Positions 34,162 through 45,663 of a DNA stretch of 64,000 nucleotides are shown piece by piece. The notes beneath the pieces were generated by a model. The model was given only the letters and a program-made list of their open reading frames with translations. It ran no database searches and was not told where the DNA came from. The DNA is taken from assembly GCF_003063335.1 (NCBI RefSeq), contig NZ_NERX01000001.1, positions 62,001 to 126,000 on the forward strand. The letters are read 5' to 3'. Origin of the DNA: Limnohabitans sp. MMS-10A-192. GTDB taxonomy: Bacteria > Pseudomonadota > Gammaproteobacteria > Burkholderiales > Burkholderiaceae_C. The stretch's first letter is position 1. Each line of letters starts with the position of its first letter. The translations under genes and the position numbers were made by a program.

Positions 34162-34866
34162 ATGACCCTACGCACTTTCCAGATCTACCGCTACGACCCC
34201 GACAAGGATGCCAAGCCGTACATGCAAACCATCCAGGTCGAACTGGACGGCAACGAACGCATGCTGCTGGATGCCTTGATGAAACTCAAGGCCGTGGACC
34301 CCACCATTTCCTTCCGCCGCTCTTGCCGCGAAGGCGTGTGTGGTTCGGACGCGATGAACATCAACGGTAAAAACGGCTTGGCGTGTCTCACCAACATGAA
34401 CACCCTGCCCGGCACCATCGTTTTGAAGCCGCTGCCAGGCCTGCCCGTGATCCGCGATGTCATCGTGGACATGACCCAGTTCTTCAAGCAGTACCACTCG
34501 ATCAAGCCTTACCTGATCAACAGCAACATCCCACCCGAGACCGAGCGTCTGCAAAGCCCGGAAGAACGTGAAGAGCTGAACGGTTTGTACGAGTGCATCT
34601 TGTGCGCCAGCTGCTCGACCAGCTGCCCCAGCTTCTGGTGGAACCCCGACAAGTTCGTGGGCCCTGCCGGTTTGCTGCAGGCCTACCGCTTCATCGCCGA
34701 CAGCCGCGACGAAGCCACCGCTGAGCGCCTGGACAACCTGGAAGACCCTTACCGCCTGTTCCGCTGCCACACCATCATGAACTGCGTTGATGTCTGCCCC
34801 AAGGGACTGAACCCGACCAAGGCCATCGGCAAGATCAAAGAGATGATGGTCCGTCGCGCCGTCTGA
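34162..34866 (+). CDS. sdhB: Succinate dehydrogenase iron-sulfur subunit
   Basis: A 234-residue protein carrying three Fe-S clusters between FAD and quinone. The [2Fe-2S] ligands are in SCREGVCGSDAMNINGKNGLACL, and the [4Fe-4S]/[3Fe-4S] ligands in CILCASCSTSCPSFWW and CHTIMNCVDVCPKGLNP. The length is standard. The last base of its stop codon is the first base of the sdhE start. Confidence 0.97.
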   Translation: MTLRTFQIYRYDPDKDAKPYMQTIQVELDGNERMLLDALMKLKAVDPTISFRRSCREGVCGSDAMNINGKNGLACLTNMNTLPGTIVLKPLPGLPVIRDVIVDMTQFFKQYHSIKPYLINSNIPPETERLQSPEEREELNGLYECILCASCSTSCPSFWWNPDKFVGPAGLLQAYRFIADSRDEATAERLDNLEDPYRLFRCHTIMNCVDVCPKGLNPTKAIGKIKEMMVRRAV

Positions 34867-35174
34867 TGACCGTCACACCGATTCTCGAAGACGCGTCTTT
34901 GGCAGGCGCAGACCGCCACGCCCCATTGAGCGAGCGGTCCTTGAGCAAATTGCGCTGGCGCAGCCGGCGCGGTTTGCTCGAGAACGATCTGTTCATCGAA
35001 CGCTTCTTCGCCCGGCATGATTCTCGCTTGACTGTCGGTCAAGCCAGGGGCATGTATGTGCTGATGGACCTGTCTGACAACGATCTCATGGACTTGCTGT
35101 TGCGCCGCAAGGAACTGCAGCCCGAGATCAGCACCGAAGAGGTGCGTGAAGTCCTGGACATGTTGAGAGCGTGA
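34866..35174 (+). CDS. sdhE: FAD assembly factor SdhE (succinate dehydrogenase assembly factor 2 family)
   Basis: A 102-residue protein that helps attach FAD covalently to SdhA. The body [23 protein letters not shown] contains the conserved RGLLEND motif of SdhE/SDHAF2. It overlaps the sdhB stop by one base (TGATG). It is somewhat longer at the N-terminus than the E. coli protein (about 88 residues). Confidence 0.9.
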   Translation: MTVTPILEDASLAGADRHAPLSERSLSKLRWRSRRGLLENDLFIERFFARHDSRLTVGQARGMYVLMDLSDNDLMDLLLRRKELQPEISTEEVREVLDMLRA

Positions 35175-35189
35175 TCCAAACTGGATCAC
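35171..35189. repeat. Inverted repeat at the sdhE end, upstream of gltA
   Basis: GTGATCCA (35171-35178) and TGGATCAC (35182-35189) form a perfect 8-bp dyad over AAC, overlapping the sdhE stop and ending 26 bp before gltA. It could be an operator or an intercistronic mRNA hairpin. Confidence 0.6.
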
Positions 35190-35215
35190 ATCTGGAATTT
35201 TTGAGGAAACCCGCC

Positions 35216-36514
<1,299 letters not shown>

Positions 36515-36532
36515 TCGGTTTTCAACCGAAAC

Positions 36533-36560
36533 CGAAAGCCCGCCTTGTGCGGGCTTTTTT
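36533..36560 (+). terminator. Intrinsic terminator after gltA
   Basis: AAGCCCGC (36536-36543) pairs with GCGGGCTT (36549-36556) over CTTGT, followed by TTTT. Confidence 0.9.
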
Positions 36561-36601
36561 CATGCGCACGCTTAAGTGACAAACTGGGCCTGCGAACCGC
36601 A

Positions 36602-36607
36602 TAAAAT
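36602..36607 (+). promoter_or_regulatory. Candidate leuC -10 box
   Basis: TAAAAT lies 27 bp upstream of leuC, just after the gltA terminator. A GTGACA hexamer at 36576-36581 is 20 bp away, too far for a normal pair, so only the -10 is proposed. Confidence 0.35.
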
Positions 36608-36633
36608 GGCAGGCTGCACAGCAAGGAAGCTCC

Positions 36634-38055
36634 ATGGCACGCACGCTTTACGACAAGATCTGGGACGAACACGTCGTCCACACCGAAGAAGACGGCACCT
36701 CCGTCCTCTACATTGACCGCCACCTGGTGCACGAGGTGACCAGCCCCCAGGCCTTCGAGGGCATTCGCCAAGCAGGCCGCAAGGTCTGGCGAGTCAGCTC
36801 CATCGTGGCCACAGCTGACCACAACACCCCCACCACCGGCTGGGAACTGGGCTACGACGGCATCACCGACCCGATCAGCAAAGAGCAAATCACCACGCTC
36901 GACGCGAACATGAAGGAATACGGCTCTGCGGCCTTCTTCCCCTTCCTGTCCAAGCGCCAGGGCATCGTGCACGTGATTGGCCCTGAGAATGGCGCCACCC
37001 TGCCCGGCATGACCGTGGTCTGCGGCGATTCGCACACCTCCACCCATGGCGCGTTTGGCGCACTGGCCCACGGCATCGGCACCTCCGAAGTCGAACACGT
37101 CATGGCCACGCAAACCCTCTTGGCCAAAAAAGCCAAGAACATGCTCATCAAAGTCGAGGGTACGCTGGCCAAAGGCGTCACCGGCAAAGACATCGTGCTG
37201 GCCATCATCGGCAAGATCGGCACGGCTGGCGGCACCGGCTACACCATCGAATTCGCAGGCTCTGCGATCCGCAGCCTCTCCATGGAAGGCCGCATGACGG
37301 TCTGCAACATGGCCATCGAAGGCGGCGCACGCGCGGGCCTGGTGGCGGTGGACGAGAAAACCATCGATTACGTCAAAGGCCGTTTGCTCTCGCCCACGGG
37401 CGTGGAGTGGGACCACGCCGTGGCCTACTGGAAGACCCTGCAGTCCGACCCCGGTGCGCACTTTGACGCCGTGGTGGAGCTCGATGCCAGTGCCATCGTC
37501 CCGCAAGTCACCTGGGGCACCTCGCCCGAAATGGTACTGGGCATCGACGGTTACACGCCCGACCCTGACAAGGAAAAAGACGATGTCAAGCGCGATGCCA
37601 TCGAGCGCGCGCTGACCTACATGGGCCTGCAGCCCGGCAAAGCCATGTCCGACATCACCATTGACAAAGTCTTCATCGGCTCGTGCACCAACAGCCGCAT
37701 CGAAGACATGCGCGAGGCCGCCGCCGTGGTCAAAAAGCTCGGCCAAAAAGTGGCCAAGAACGTCAAACTGGCCATGGTCGTGCCCGGCTCTGGCTTGGTC
37801 AAAGAACAAGCTGAGCGCGAAGGTCTGCACGAGATCTTCAAGGCCGCAGGCTTTGAGTGGCGCGAACCCGGCTGCTCGATGTGCCTGGCCATGAACGCCG
37901 ACCGCCTGGAGCCCGGTGAGCGCTGCGCCTCAACCAGCAACCGCAACTTTGAAGGCCGTCAGGGCGCGGGTGGCCGCACCCACTTGGTCAGCCCTGCCAT
38001 GGCCGCCGCCGCTGCCGTGCATGGCCACTTTGTTGACGTTCGCAAATTCGCCTAA
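36634..38055 (+). CDS. leuC: 3-isopropylmalate dehydratase large subunit
   Basis: A 473-residue aconitase-family subunit that isomerises 2- to 3-isopropylmalate in leucine synthesis. It has the start [44 protein letters not shown], and the [4Fe-4S] Cys residues in [11 protein letters not shown] and GCSMCLAMN. leuD follows after 11 bp. Confidence 0.97.
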   Translation: MARTLYDKIWDEHVVHTEEDGTSVLYIDRHLVHEVTSPQAFEGIRQAGRKVWRVSSIVATADHNTPTTGWELGYDGITDPISKEQITTLDANMKEYGSAAFFPFLSKRQGIVHVIGPENGATLPGMTVVCGDSHTSTHGAFGALAHGIGTSEVEHVMATQTLLAKKAKNMLIKVEGTLAKGVTGKDIVLAIIGKIGTAGGTGYTIEFAGSAIRSLSMEGRMTVCNMAIEGGARAGLVAVDEKTIDYVKGRLLSPTGVEWDHAVAYWKTLQSDPGAHFDAVVELDASAIVPQVTWGTSPEMVLGIDGYTPDPDKEKDDVKRDAIERALTYMGLQPGKAMSDITIDKVFIGSCTNSRIEDMREAAAVVKKLGQKVAKNVKLAMVVPGSGLVKEQAEREGLHEIFKAAGFEWREPGCSMCLAMNADRLEPGERCASTSNRNFEGRQGAGGRTHLVSPAMAAAAAVHGHFVDVRKFA

Positions 38056-38066
38056 GGCTCCACACC

Positions 38067-38720
38067 ATGCAGAAATTCACACTCCTCAAAGGCATCGTGG
38101 CCCCGATGGACCGCGCCAACGTGGACACCGACGCCATCATCCCCAAGCAATTCCTCAAGTCGATCCGCAAGACCGGCTTTGGCCCCAACCTGTTCGACGA
38201 ATGGCGTTATCTGGACGTGGGCTTCCCCGGCCAAGATCCGGCCAGCCGCGAGCCCAACCCGGACTTCGTGCTGAACCAGCCGCGCTATCAGGGCGCCAGC
38301 GTCTTGTTGGCACGCAAGAACTTCGGCTGTGGGTCTTCCCGTGAACACGCGCCCTGGGCCATCGACCAATACGGCTTTCGCTGCGTGATCGCGCCCAGCT
38401 TTGCCGACATCTTCTTCAACAACTGCTTCAAAAACGGCCTGCTGCCCATCGTGCTGCCCGAAGCCGTGGTCGCCCAGCTGTTCGACGAAGTGGCCGCCTT
38501 CCCCGGCTACGAGCTCACCGTTGACCTGGAGCGCCAAGTGGTCGTGCGCCCCCAAGGCCAGGAAATCCCGTTCGACGTGCAAGCCTTCCGCAAGTACTGC
38601 TTGCTCAACGGTCTGGACGACATTGGCCTGACGCTGCGCCACGCCGACAAGATCAAGGCCTTTGAAGCCGAACGCCTGGCCACCAAGCCTTGGCTCGCGC
38701 ACACCGCCGTCAACGCATAA
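38067..38720 (+). CDS. leuD: 3-isopropylmalate dehydratase small subunit
   Basis: A 217-residue swivelling-domain subunit that pairs with LeuC. It carries [23 protein letters not shown] and [15 protein letters not shown], the family signatures for substrate binding. The length is typical for proteobacteria. It sits 11 bp after leuC and 18 bp before leuB in one operon. Confidence 0.97.
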   Translation: MQKFTLLKGIVAPMDRANVDTDAIIPKQFLKSIRKTGFGPNLFDEWRYLDVGFPGQDPASREPNPDFVLNQPRYQGASVLLARKNFGCGSSREHAPWAIDQYGFRCVIAPSFADIFFNNCFKNGLLPIVLPEAVVAQLFDEVAAFPGYELTVDLERQVVVRPQGQEIPFDVQAFRKYCLLNGLDDIGLTLRHADKIKAFEAERLATKPWLAHTAVNA

Positions 38721-39809
<1,089 letters not shown>

Positions 39810-39852
39810 AAGCCACATGGGTGCTGTCAGGAAGATCTCAGGCAGCATCCAT

Positions 39853-39858
39853 TACAAT
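39853..39858 (+). promoter_or_regulatory. Candidate -10 box for the asd leader transcript
   Basis: TACAAT lies 7 bp before the leader ATG at 39866. A start at the usual distance would fall on or next to that ATG, giving a leaderless message. The -35 region is poor (CTGTCA at 39824-39829 is too far). Confidence 0.4.
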
Positions 39859-39865
39859 TTCGGCC

Positions 39866-39967
39866 ATGTTCCACGCACGTCTGTTCACCCTGAACCCGAT
39901 CACTGCCGTTGCAGTGGTCGCTGGCGCGCGTGCAATCACCACAAAAACCACGACCATTAAGGGCTGA
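39866..39967 (+). CDS. Putative Thr/Ile-rich leader peptide of asd
   Basis: A 33-codon ORF with ATG start and TGA stop. It ends in a control-codon-like run ITTKTTTI (residues 24-31), with five Thr and two Ile in eight codons. It has no useful ribosome site, but a -10-like TACAAT places the mRNA start at the ATG. It resembles the E. coli thr leader in composition, not in sequence. The stop is directly followed by RNA segments able to form alternative hairpins, then asd. The peptide itself is probably not functional; its translation would sense threonyl/isoleucyl-tRNA charging. This is inference from layout. Confidence 0.55.
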   Translation: MFHARLFTLNPITAVAVVAGARAITTKTTTIKG

Positions 39968-39969
39968 TC

Positions 39970-40040
39970 CAGTCTGGTTCGTCGTGCGCCCCCCCGGCCA
40001 GACGAGCCGGGCAAACAGTCTGGTCTGACACTGTTTTAAA
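39970..40040 (+). promoter_or_regulatory. Putative transcription attenuator upstream of asd
   Basis: Segment 1 (39976-39983, GGTTCGTC) pairs with segment 2 (40001-40008, GACGAGCC). Segment 2 extended (39996-40003, GGCCAGAC) pairs instead with segment 3 (40018-40025, GTCTGGTC). Segment 3 (40013-40019, AAACAGT) also pairs with segment 4 (40030-40036, ACTGTTT), ending in TTTT. The 9-mer CAGTCTGGT occurs as a direct repeat at 39970 and 40016. The 1:2/2:3/3:4 scheme matches amino-acid attenuators, although the terminal U-run is short (4). Confidence 0.5.
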
Positions 40041-40058
40041 AACTGAAAGGGCGTTGAA

Positions 40059-41189
40059 ATGAGCAAGTTAGTAGGTTTGGTCGGCTGGCGCGGCATGGTC
40101 GGCTCGGTTCTGATGGACCGCATGATTCAGGAAAAAGACTTTGACCTGATCGAGCCCTTGTTCTTCTCCACATCGAACGCAGGTGGCAAAGCCCCGTCGA
40201 TGGCCAAGAACGAAACCACACTTCAAGACGCCTTCAACATCGAGCAACTCAAGCGCTGCGAGATCATCATCACCGCCCAGGGCGGTGACTACACCTCCGA
40301 AGTCTTCCCAAAACTGCGTGCTGCCGGCTGGAATGGCCACTGGATCGACGCCGCATCGACCCTGCGCATGGAAAAAGATGCCGTGATCATTCTCGATCCG
40401 GTCAACATGCCTGTCATCAAAAACGCGCTGGCCCATGGCGGCAACAACTGGGTGGGCGGCAACTGCACCGTCTCGTGCATGTTGATGGGCGTGGGAGCCC
40501 TGTACAAAGCTGGTCTGGTCGAGTGGATGAGCACCCAGACTTACCAAGCAGCCTCAGGTGGCGGTGCACAGCACATGCGCGAACTGCTGACCCAATACGG
40601 CACCCTGAACGCCGAAGTCAAAGCCCTGCTGGACGACCCCAAGAGCGCGATTCTGGAAATCGACCGCATGGTGGTCGCCAAGCAGCGCGCCCTGACCGCG
40701 GCTGAGACCGCCAACTTTGGCGTGCCACTCGGTGGCTCCTTGATTCCCTGGATAGACAAGGATTTAGGCAACGGCATGTCCAAAGAAGAGTGGAAAGGCA
40801 TGGCCGAAACCAACAAGATTTTGGGCATGGGCGAGGGTTTCAACTCTGCTGCCATTCCCGTGGACGGTTTCTGCGTGCGCGTAGGCGCCATGCGTTGCCA
40901 CAGCCAGGCCCTGACCTTCAAGCTCAAAAAAGACGTACCCGTGGCAGATATTGAGGCCATGATCGCTGCCGACAACGAGTGGGTCAAAGTGGTGCCCAAC
41001 ACCCGCGAGGCCACCGTCAAGGACCTGACCCCCGTGGCGGTGACCGGCACCATGACCATCCCGGTGGGCCGCGTGCGCAAGCTGGCCATGGGCCCTGAAT
41101 ACGTGGGGGCCTTCACAATTGGTGACCAATTGTTATGGGGCGCGGCAGAACCACTGCGTCGCATGCTGCGCATCTTGCTTGATGCTTAA
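40059..41189 (+). CDS. asd: Aspartate-semialdehyde dehydrogenase
   Basis: A 376-residue NADP-dependent enzyme that makes aspartate semialdehyde for Lys/DAP, Met, Thr and Ile synthesis. It has [17 protein letters not shown] (nucleotide site), FFSTSNAGG, and the active-site Cys 136 in [11 protein letters not shown], with a late Q/H region in [14 protein letters not shown]. It is the long Gram-negative type, like E. coli Asd. The start has GAAAGGG upstream. It is separated from leuB by the leader/attenuator region. Confidence 0.97.
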   Translation: MSKLVGLVGWRGMVGSVLMDRMIQEKDFDLIEPLFFSTSNAGGKAPSMAKNETTLQDAFNIEQLKRCEIIITAQGGDYTSEVFPKLRAAGWNGHWIDAASTLRMEKDAVIILDPVNMPVIKNALAHGGNNWVGGNCTVSCMLMGVGALYKAGLVEWMSTQTYQAASGGGAQHMRELLTQYGTLNAEVKALLDDPKSAILEIDRMVVAKQRALTAAETANFGVPLGGSLIPWIDKDLGNGMSKEEWKGMAETNKILGMGEGFNSAAIPVDGFCVRVGAMRCHSQALTFKLKKDVPVADIEAMIAADNEWVKVVPNTREATVKDLTPVAVTGTMTIPVGRVRKLAMGPEYVGAFTIGDQLLWGAAEPLRRMLRILLDA

Positions 41190-41213
41190 GTTGTGATATC
41201 TTCGATATACAAC
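41190..41213. repeat. Inverted repeat between asd and fimV
   Basis: GTTGTGATATC and GATATACAAC form a 10-bp stem with one bulged G over TTC, starting at the base after the asd stop and 18 bp before the fimV ATG. No T-run follows. It may be an operator or 5' hairpin for fimV. Confidence 0.55.
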
Positions 41214-41230
41214 TAAATAGGTCTGAGATC

Positions 41231-42901
41231 ATGGGTGAAATGACGCTTAACGAAGCACGAATCTTGAAACTGAAAGCCGTCAGTGCTGGGGTATTGCTCG
41301 CTTGTAGTCTGCCCTCCCATGCTCTGACCTTGGGTAAGTTCCAGTCCTTATCGGGCATGGGAGAGCCTTTGCGAGCCGAGGTGGAGGTCACACAATTCAC
41401 CCCAGATGAGTTGCGTGGACTTCAGGCTCAATTGGCCTCACCCTCGAGTTTTCGACAAGCGGGCATGGAATACAACGCCGCCTTGAACGATGTGGTTGCG
41501 CGTGTCGAAAACCGCAGCGACGGTCGTCCGTTCATCGTCTTGAATGGCCGAACACCCGTGCAGGAATCCTTCATCGACCTGATTCTGGAAGCACAGTGGT
41601 CCACTGGCCGTGCAGTGAAAAACTACGCTTTGCTGCTGAACTCTGCCAAATCCAATCCAGACAACCGACCAACCAGCTTGGCTGCTCCCCAGCGCATTCA
41701 GTCTGACGTCATTGCCTCCCCCATCACACTGGCCCGAGCTGCCTTGCCTGCCGTGTCACCCGTGTCTGGCGATGGCAGCCTGACCCCTTCCAGCGTGGAA
41801 GTCAACGCCAATCAGGTGCCTGTCTACCGTTTCGACGGGACAGGTGCCGCGCCTGCCGCTGCACCTTCAGCCATTGCGGTGAATGCCATACCGCCTGCAG
41901 CTTACGCACCTGCGCCTCGCCACACCACCTTCATGGCGGGTGGTGATACTTTGACCGTAAATCCTGGCGATACCGCATCGAACTTGATCATGGGTCGGCT
42001 GCCTGCCAACGTCTCAACAGACCAAATGCTTCTGGCCTTGGTCAGGGCCAACCCCAATGCGTTCATTGAGGGGAACGTCAACTTGGTGCGTGCAGGTACT
42101 GTCTTGCGAATGCCCAAAGCTGGCGAAGCCACTCAAATTTCTCGTGCCGAGGCCCGCCAAACCGTCATCGCTCAAAACCGTGACTTTGCGGCTTACGCTC
42201 GCCGTGTGGCCGAATCGCCTTTGCTGGTCGGCTCGGCACAAAGCCGCGAAATGTCAGGCAGCGTGGCCAAAGAATCGCCCAGTGCGCCATCCGCCAGCGC
42301 AAAACAAGACAAACTGACCCTGTCTAAAGCCCAAGTAGGCAACGACAGTGCAGAAGCCAAATTGGCTGCCGAACGCGAAGCCAAAGATGCAGCAGACCAA
42401 CTTGGTGCATTGAACAAGAACATGCAAGACTTAGAGGCGTTGGCCAAAGGCAGCAAAACCGAGTCGGCTGTAACAGTCTCCTCCAACTTGCCTGACACCA
42501 GCTCTTCGCCATCCTTGGTGGACCAACTGAGCCAAAACAAGTCTGTTTGGGCATGGGTGATGGGCGCATTGCTTGCACTGTTGGGCTTGGTACTTTGGAG
42601 TCGCAGAAAGTCTGCGAAATCCAACGAGGTATTTGCCCCTTCCTACGATGACGTTCCCAGCCAACACGTGGCACCATCAACCAGCATTCCCCCTCAAATG
42701 GCAGGCATTGACCTGAATTTGAACAACAGCCCCGCGCCAGCCGTTCACGATGCCACCGAGCAAAACAAACTGGCCTTGGCCAGCCAATTGCTGGCCTCCG
42801 GCGACAAGGATCTGGCCCGCACGCTGATCATGTCGGTGGCCTCTACTGCCAGCGGCGATCTCAAGGCACGGGCATTGCAGATGCTCGGTCAGATCGCGTG
42901 A
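41231..42901 (+). CDS. fimV: FimV-like polar hub protein
   Basis: A 556-residue FimV/HubP homologue, about half the length of the Pseudomonas protein. The N-terminal signal is followed by the conserved FimV start (ALTLGKFQSLSGMGEPLRAEVEVTQF). A LysM-like peptidoglycan-binding region lies about 235-300 (GDTASNLIMGRLP...LRMPKAGEA). A coiled coil (about 365-400), one transmembrane helix (about 440-458) and the short C-terminal FimV motif (NKLALASQLLASGDKDLARTLIM) follow. The acidic repeat region of long FimV is missing. Known roles are type IV pilus assembly and polar organisation. The stop overlaps truA. Confidence 0.88.
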   Translation: MGEMTLNEARILKLKAVSAGVLLACSLPSHALTLGKFQSLSGMGEPLRAEVEVTQFTPDELRGLQAQLASPSSFRQAGMEYNAALNDVVARVENRSDGRPFIVLNGRTPVQESFIDLILEAQWSTGRAVKNYALLLNSAKSNPDNRPTSLAAPQRIQSDVIASPITLARAALPAVSPVSGDGSLTPSSVEVNANQVPVYRFDGTGAAPAAAPSAIAVNAIPPAAYAPAPRHTTFMAGGDTLTVNPGDTASNLIMGRLPANVSTDQMLLALVRANPNAFIEGNVNLVRAGTVLRMPKAGEATQISRAEARQTVIAQNRDFAAYARRVAESPLLVGSAQSREMSGSVAKESPSAPSASAKQDKLTLSKAQVGNDSAEAKLAAEREAKDAADQLGALNKNMQDLEALAKGSKTESAVTVSSNLPDTSSSPSLVDQLSQNKSVWAWVMGALLALLGLVLWSRRKSAKSNEVFAPSYDDVPSQHVAPSTSIPPQMAGIDLNLNNSPAPAVHDATEQNKLALASQLLASGDKDLARTLIMSVASTASGDLKARALQMLGQIA

Positions 42902-43683
42902 GGCTGGCGCTCGGTGTCAGCTACTCCGGCACGGCCTACCAAGGCTGGCAAAGCCAATCTTCCGGCCTGACGATTCAGGACAAACTCGAAAAGGCCCTCG
43001 CGGCCTTTTGCGATGTGCCCCGCGTGAGCACCTTGTGCGCCGGTCGTACCGATGCGGGGGTCCACGGCCTGATGCAGGTCGTGCACTTCGACACCGACCT
43101 GGACCGCACCCCCTACTCCTGGGTGCGTGGCACCAACCGTTTCTTGCCCGACGACATCGCCGTTCAATGGGCGCAATACGTGCCCGACAGCTTTCACTGC
43201 CGCGCCAGCGCCACGGGCCGACGTTATGTTTATGTGCTGCTCGACTCGCCAGTGCGCCCCAGCCTGGATGCCGGCCGCGTGGGCTGGTCCTACCGCCCCC
43301 TGGCGCAAGAGGCCATGCAACGAGCCAGCCAGCATTTGCTGGGTGAGCACGACTTTTCCTCGTTCCGCGCCAGCAGCTGCCAGGCGCTTTCACCCGTCAA
43401 AACGCTGCGCAAAATCGACATCTCCCGCAAAGGCCATTACTGGCGCTTTGAGTTTGAAGGCAATGCCTTCTTGCACCACATGATCCGCAACATCATGGGT
43501 TGCATGGTCCAGGTGGGCCAAGGCCAACAAAGTCCCGACTGGATGCTGCAAGTGCTGCACGCCAAGCGCCGTGACGCCGCAGCGCCCACCTTCTCGCCAG
43601 ATGGCCTGTACTTTGCGGGCCCGATCTACGATGCACAATGGGGCCTGCCCGACACCACCCCACCCTTTGACTGGTTGCCATGA
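42898..43683 (+). CDS. truA: tRNA pseudouridine(38-40) synthase
   Basis: A 261-residue pseudouridine synthase acting on the anticodon stem-loop. It carries GVSYSGTAYQGWQSQ and the catalytic Asp in CAGRTDAGVHGLMQVVHF, and ends with the usual conserved region (FRFEGNAFLHHMIRNIMG type, here RFEFEGNAFLHHMIRN). The start is GTG at 42898, overlapping the fimV stop by four bases, and the stop overlaps the trpF start (ATGA). Confidence 0.95.
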   Translation: MRLALGVSYSGTAYQGWQSQSSGLTIQDKLEKALAAFCDVPRVSTLCAGRTDAGVHGLMQVVHFDTDLDRTPYSWVRGTNRFLPDDIAVQWAQYVPDSFHCRASATGRRYVYVLLDSPVRPSLDAGRVGWSYRPLAQEAMQRASQHLLGEHDFSSFRASSCQALSPVKTLRKIDISRKGHYWRFEFEGNAFLHHMIRNIMGCMVQVGQGQQSPDWMLQVLHAKRRDAAAPTFSPDGLYFAGPIYDAQWGLPDTTPPFDWLP

Positions 43684-44351
43684 CCGTGCAGCGCACCCGC
43701 ATCAAAATGTGCGGCTTCACCCGCGAAGCCGATGTTGACGCCGCCGTGCAAGCGGGGGCCGACGCCATCGGCTTCGTGCTCTACCCGCCCAGCCCCCGAA
43801 ACGTCAGCATCGCGCGTGCCGCCGAGTTGGCACGCCTGCTGCCCGCCTTTGTGACCCCGGTCTTGCTGTTTGTGAACGACACGCCCGAGCGCATCGGCCA
43901 GGCTTGCGCGGCTGTGCCTGGCGCGCTGCTGCAATTCCACGGCGACGAATCGGCCGAATTTTGCGAGGCCATGAGCCTGGCCACCGGCCGCCCGCACCTG
44001 AAGGCGGCGCGAATCCCCCTGACCGAAGCAGCCAGCTTTGACTTGGTAAAATTTGCCGAAATTCACCAAAAAGCCCAAGCCATCTTGCTCGACGCCCACG
44101 TCGACGGGTTCGGCGGCGGCGGAAAAACATTCAATTGGTCACTGCTTCCTCCAAGCGTCAATGCTCACCTCGTTTTGTCTGGTGGACTCACACCTGCAAA
44201 CGTGGCCGATGGCATTCGCACCTTGCGCCCACGAGCACGGTCTTTGGCCGTTGACGTGAGCTCGGGCATCGAAGCGGGCAAGGGCCTGAAAGATGCCGAC
44301 CAAATCCGGCAGTTTGTCTTGGCGGTTCGCGCCGCCGACAACGAATCCTGA
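43680..44351 (+). CDS. trpF: Phosphoribosylanthranilate isomerase
   Basis: A 223-residue TIM-barrel enzyme of tryptophan synthesis. The N-terminal [13 protein letters not shown] (catalytic Cys), [31 protein letters not shown] (catalytic Asp) and [10 protein letters not shown] and [14 protein letters not shown] (phosphate loops) are present. It is translationally coupled to truA and lies 20 bp before trpB. Confidence 0.96.
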   Translation: MTVQRTRIKMCGFTREADVDAAVQAGADAIGFVLYPPSPRNVSIARAAELARLLPAFVTPVLLFVNDTPERIGQACAAVPGALLQFHGDESAEFCEAMSLATGRPHLKAARIPLTEAASFDLVKFAEIHQKAQAILLDAHVDGFGGGGKTFNWSLLPPSVNAHLVLSGGLTPANVADGIRTLRPRARSLAVDVSSGIEAGKGLKDADQIRQFVLAVRAADNES

Positions 44352-44371
44352 ATCCTTTTCCCAAGGTCACC

Positions 44372-45655
44372 ATGTACGACTACCAACAGCCCGATGCCAA
44401 GGGGCATTTCGGCATTTACGGCGGCAGCTTTGTGTCAGAGACCCTGACCCACGCCATCAACGAACTCAAAGCCGCTTACGCGAAGTACCAGCACGACCCT
44501 GAATTCATCGCCGAATTCAAGTCCGAGCTGGCGCACTTTGTGGGTCGCCCCTCGCCCGTTTACCACGCAGCCCGCATGAGCCGCGAAATGGGTGGTGCGC
44601 AGATCTTTTTGAAGCGCGAAGACCTCAACCACACCGGCGCACACAAGATCAACAACACCATCGGCCAGGCCATGCTCGCCAAGCGCATGGGCAAGACCCG
44701 CATCATTGCCGAGACCGGCGCGGGTCAGCACGGCGTGGCCACAGCCACCATCTGTGCGCGTTACGGCTTGGAGTGCGTGGTTTACATGGGCAGCGAAGAC
44801 GTCAAGCGCCAAAGCCCCAACGTCTACCGCATGAAGTTGCTGGGCGCGACCGTGATCCCGGTCGAGTCGGGCAGCAAGACGCTCAAGGACGCACTGAACG
44901 AAGCCATGCGCGACTGGGTGGCCAACGTCGACAACACCTTCTACATCATCGGCACTGTGGCAGGCCCCCACCCTTACCCCATGATGGTGCGCGACTTCCA
45001 AAGCGTGATCGGCGAAGAGTGCCTCACGCAAATGCCCGAGATGTTCAAGAGCCTGCAGATGGCGGAGCAGCAGCCCGACGCGGTGATTGCCTGCGTGGGC
45101 GGCGGCAGCAACGCCATGGGCATCTTCTACCCCTACATTGCCCACGACAAAACCCGCTTGATCGGCGTGGAAGCCGCAGGCGAAGGCATGGATTCGGGCA
45201 AGCACTCGTGCTCGCTGCAGCTGGGCAGCCCCGGCGTGCTGCACGGCAACCGCACCTACATCCTGCAAGACGACAACGGCCAAATCACCGAAACGCACAG
45301 CGTGAGCGCGGGCCTGGACTACCCCGGTGTCGGCCCCGAGCATGCATTCTTGAAGGACATCGGCCGCGCCGAGTATGTGGGCATCACCGACAAGGAAGCG
45401 CTCGAAGCCTTCCACTACCTGTGCCGCACCGAGGGCATCATCCCCGCGCTCGAATCCAGCCACGCTGTGGCCTACGCCATGAAGCTGGCCAAGACCATGC
45501 GCGCTGACCAGTCGATCTTGGTCAACCTGTCGGGCCGTGGCGACAAGGACATCGGCACCGTGGCCGACCTGTCCAACGCCGACTTCTATTGCCGCCCCAG
45601 CTGCCAAGGCCAGTCGGTCAAAGGGGCAGAGCAGCCCGTGAACTTTGTGAAGTGA
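44372..45655 (+). CDS. trpB: Tryptophan synthase beta chain
   Basis: A 427-residue PLP enzyme that condenses indole and serine. It has the PLP Lys in [29 protein letters not shown], and the phosphate-binding [12 protein letters not shown]. The C-terminus is about 20-30 residues longer than in E. coli (398 aa), as is common in betaproteobacteria. It is 8 bp before trpA, with which it forms the alpha2beta2 complex. Confidence 0.97.
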   Translation: MYDYQQPDAKGHFGIYGGSFVSETLTHAINELKAAYAKYQHDPEFIAEFKSELAHFVGRPSPVYHAARMSREMGGAQIFLKREDLNHTGAHKINNTIGQAMLAKRMGKTRIIAETGAGQHGVATATICARYGLECVVYMGSEDVKRQSPNVYRMKLLGATVIPVESGSKTLKDALNEAMRDWVANVDNTFYIIGTVAGPHPYPMMVRDFQSVIGEECLTQMPEMFKSLQMAEQQPDAVIACVGGGSNAMGIFYPYIAHDKTRLIGVEAAGEGMDSGKHSCSLQLGSPGVLHGNRTYILQDDNGQITETHSVSAGLDYPGVGPEHAFLKDIGRAEYVGITDKEALEAFHYLCRTEGIIPALESSHAVAYAMKLAKTMRADQSILVNLSGRGDKDIGTVADLSNADFYCRPSCQGQSVKGAEQPVNFVK

Positions 45656-45663
45656 GGGCTGAC

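Noticed and set aside
39876-40060. Leftward open frames in the leuB-asd spacer as an alternative to the leader peptide
   Set aside because: They lack a start signal and run into the flanking genes antisense, whereas the plus-strand short ORF ends exactly before the alternative hairpins.
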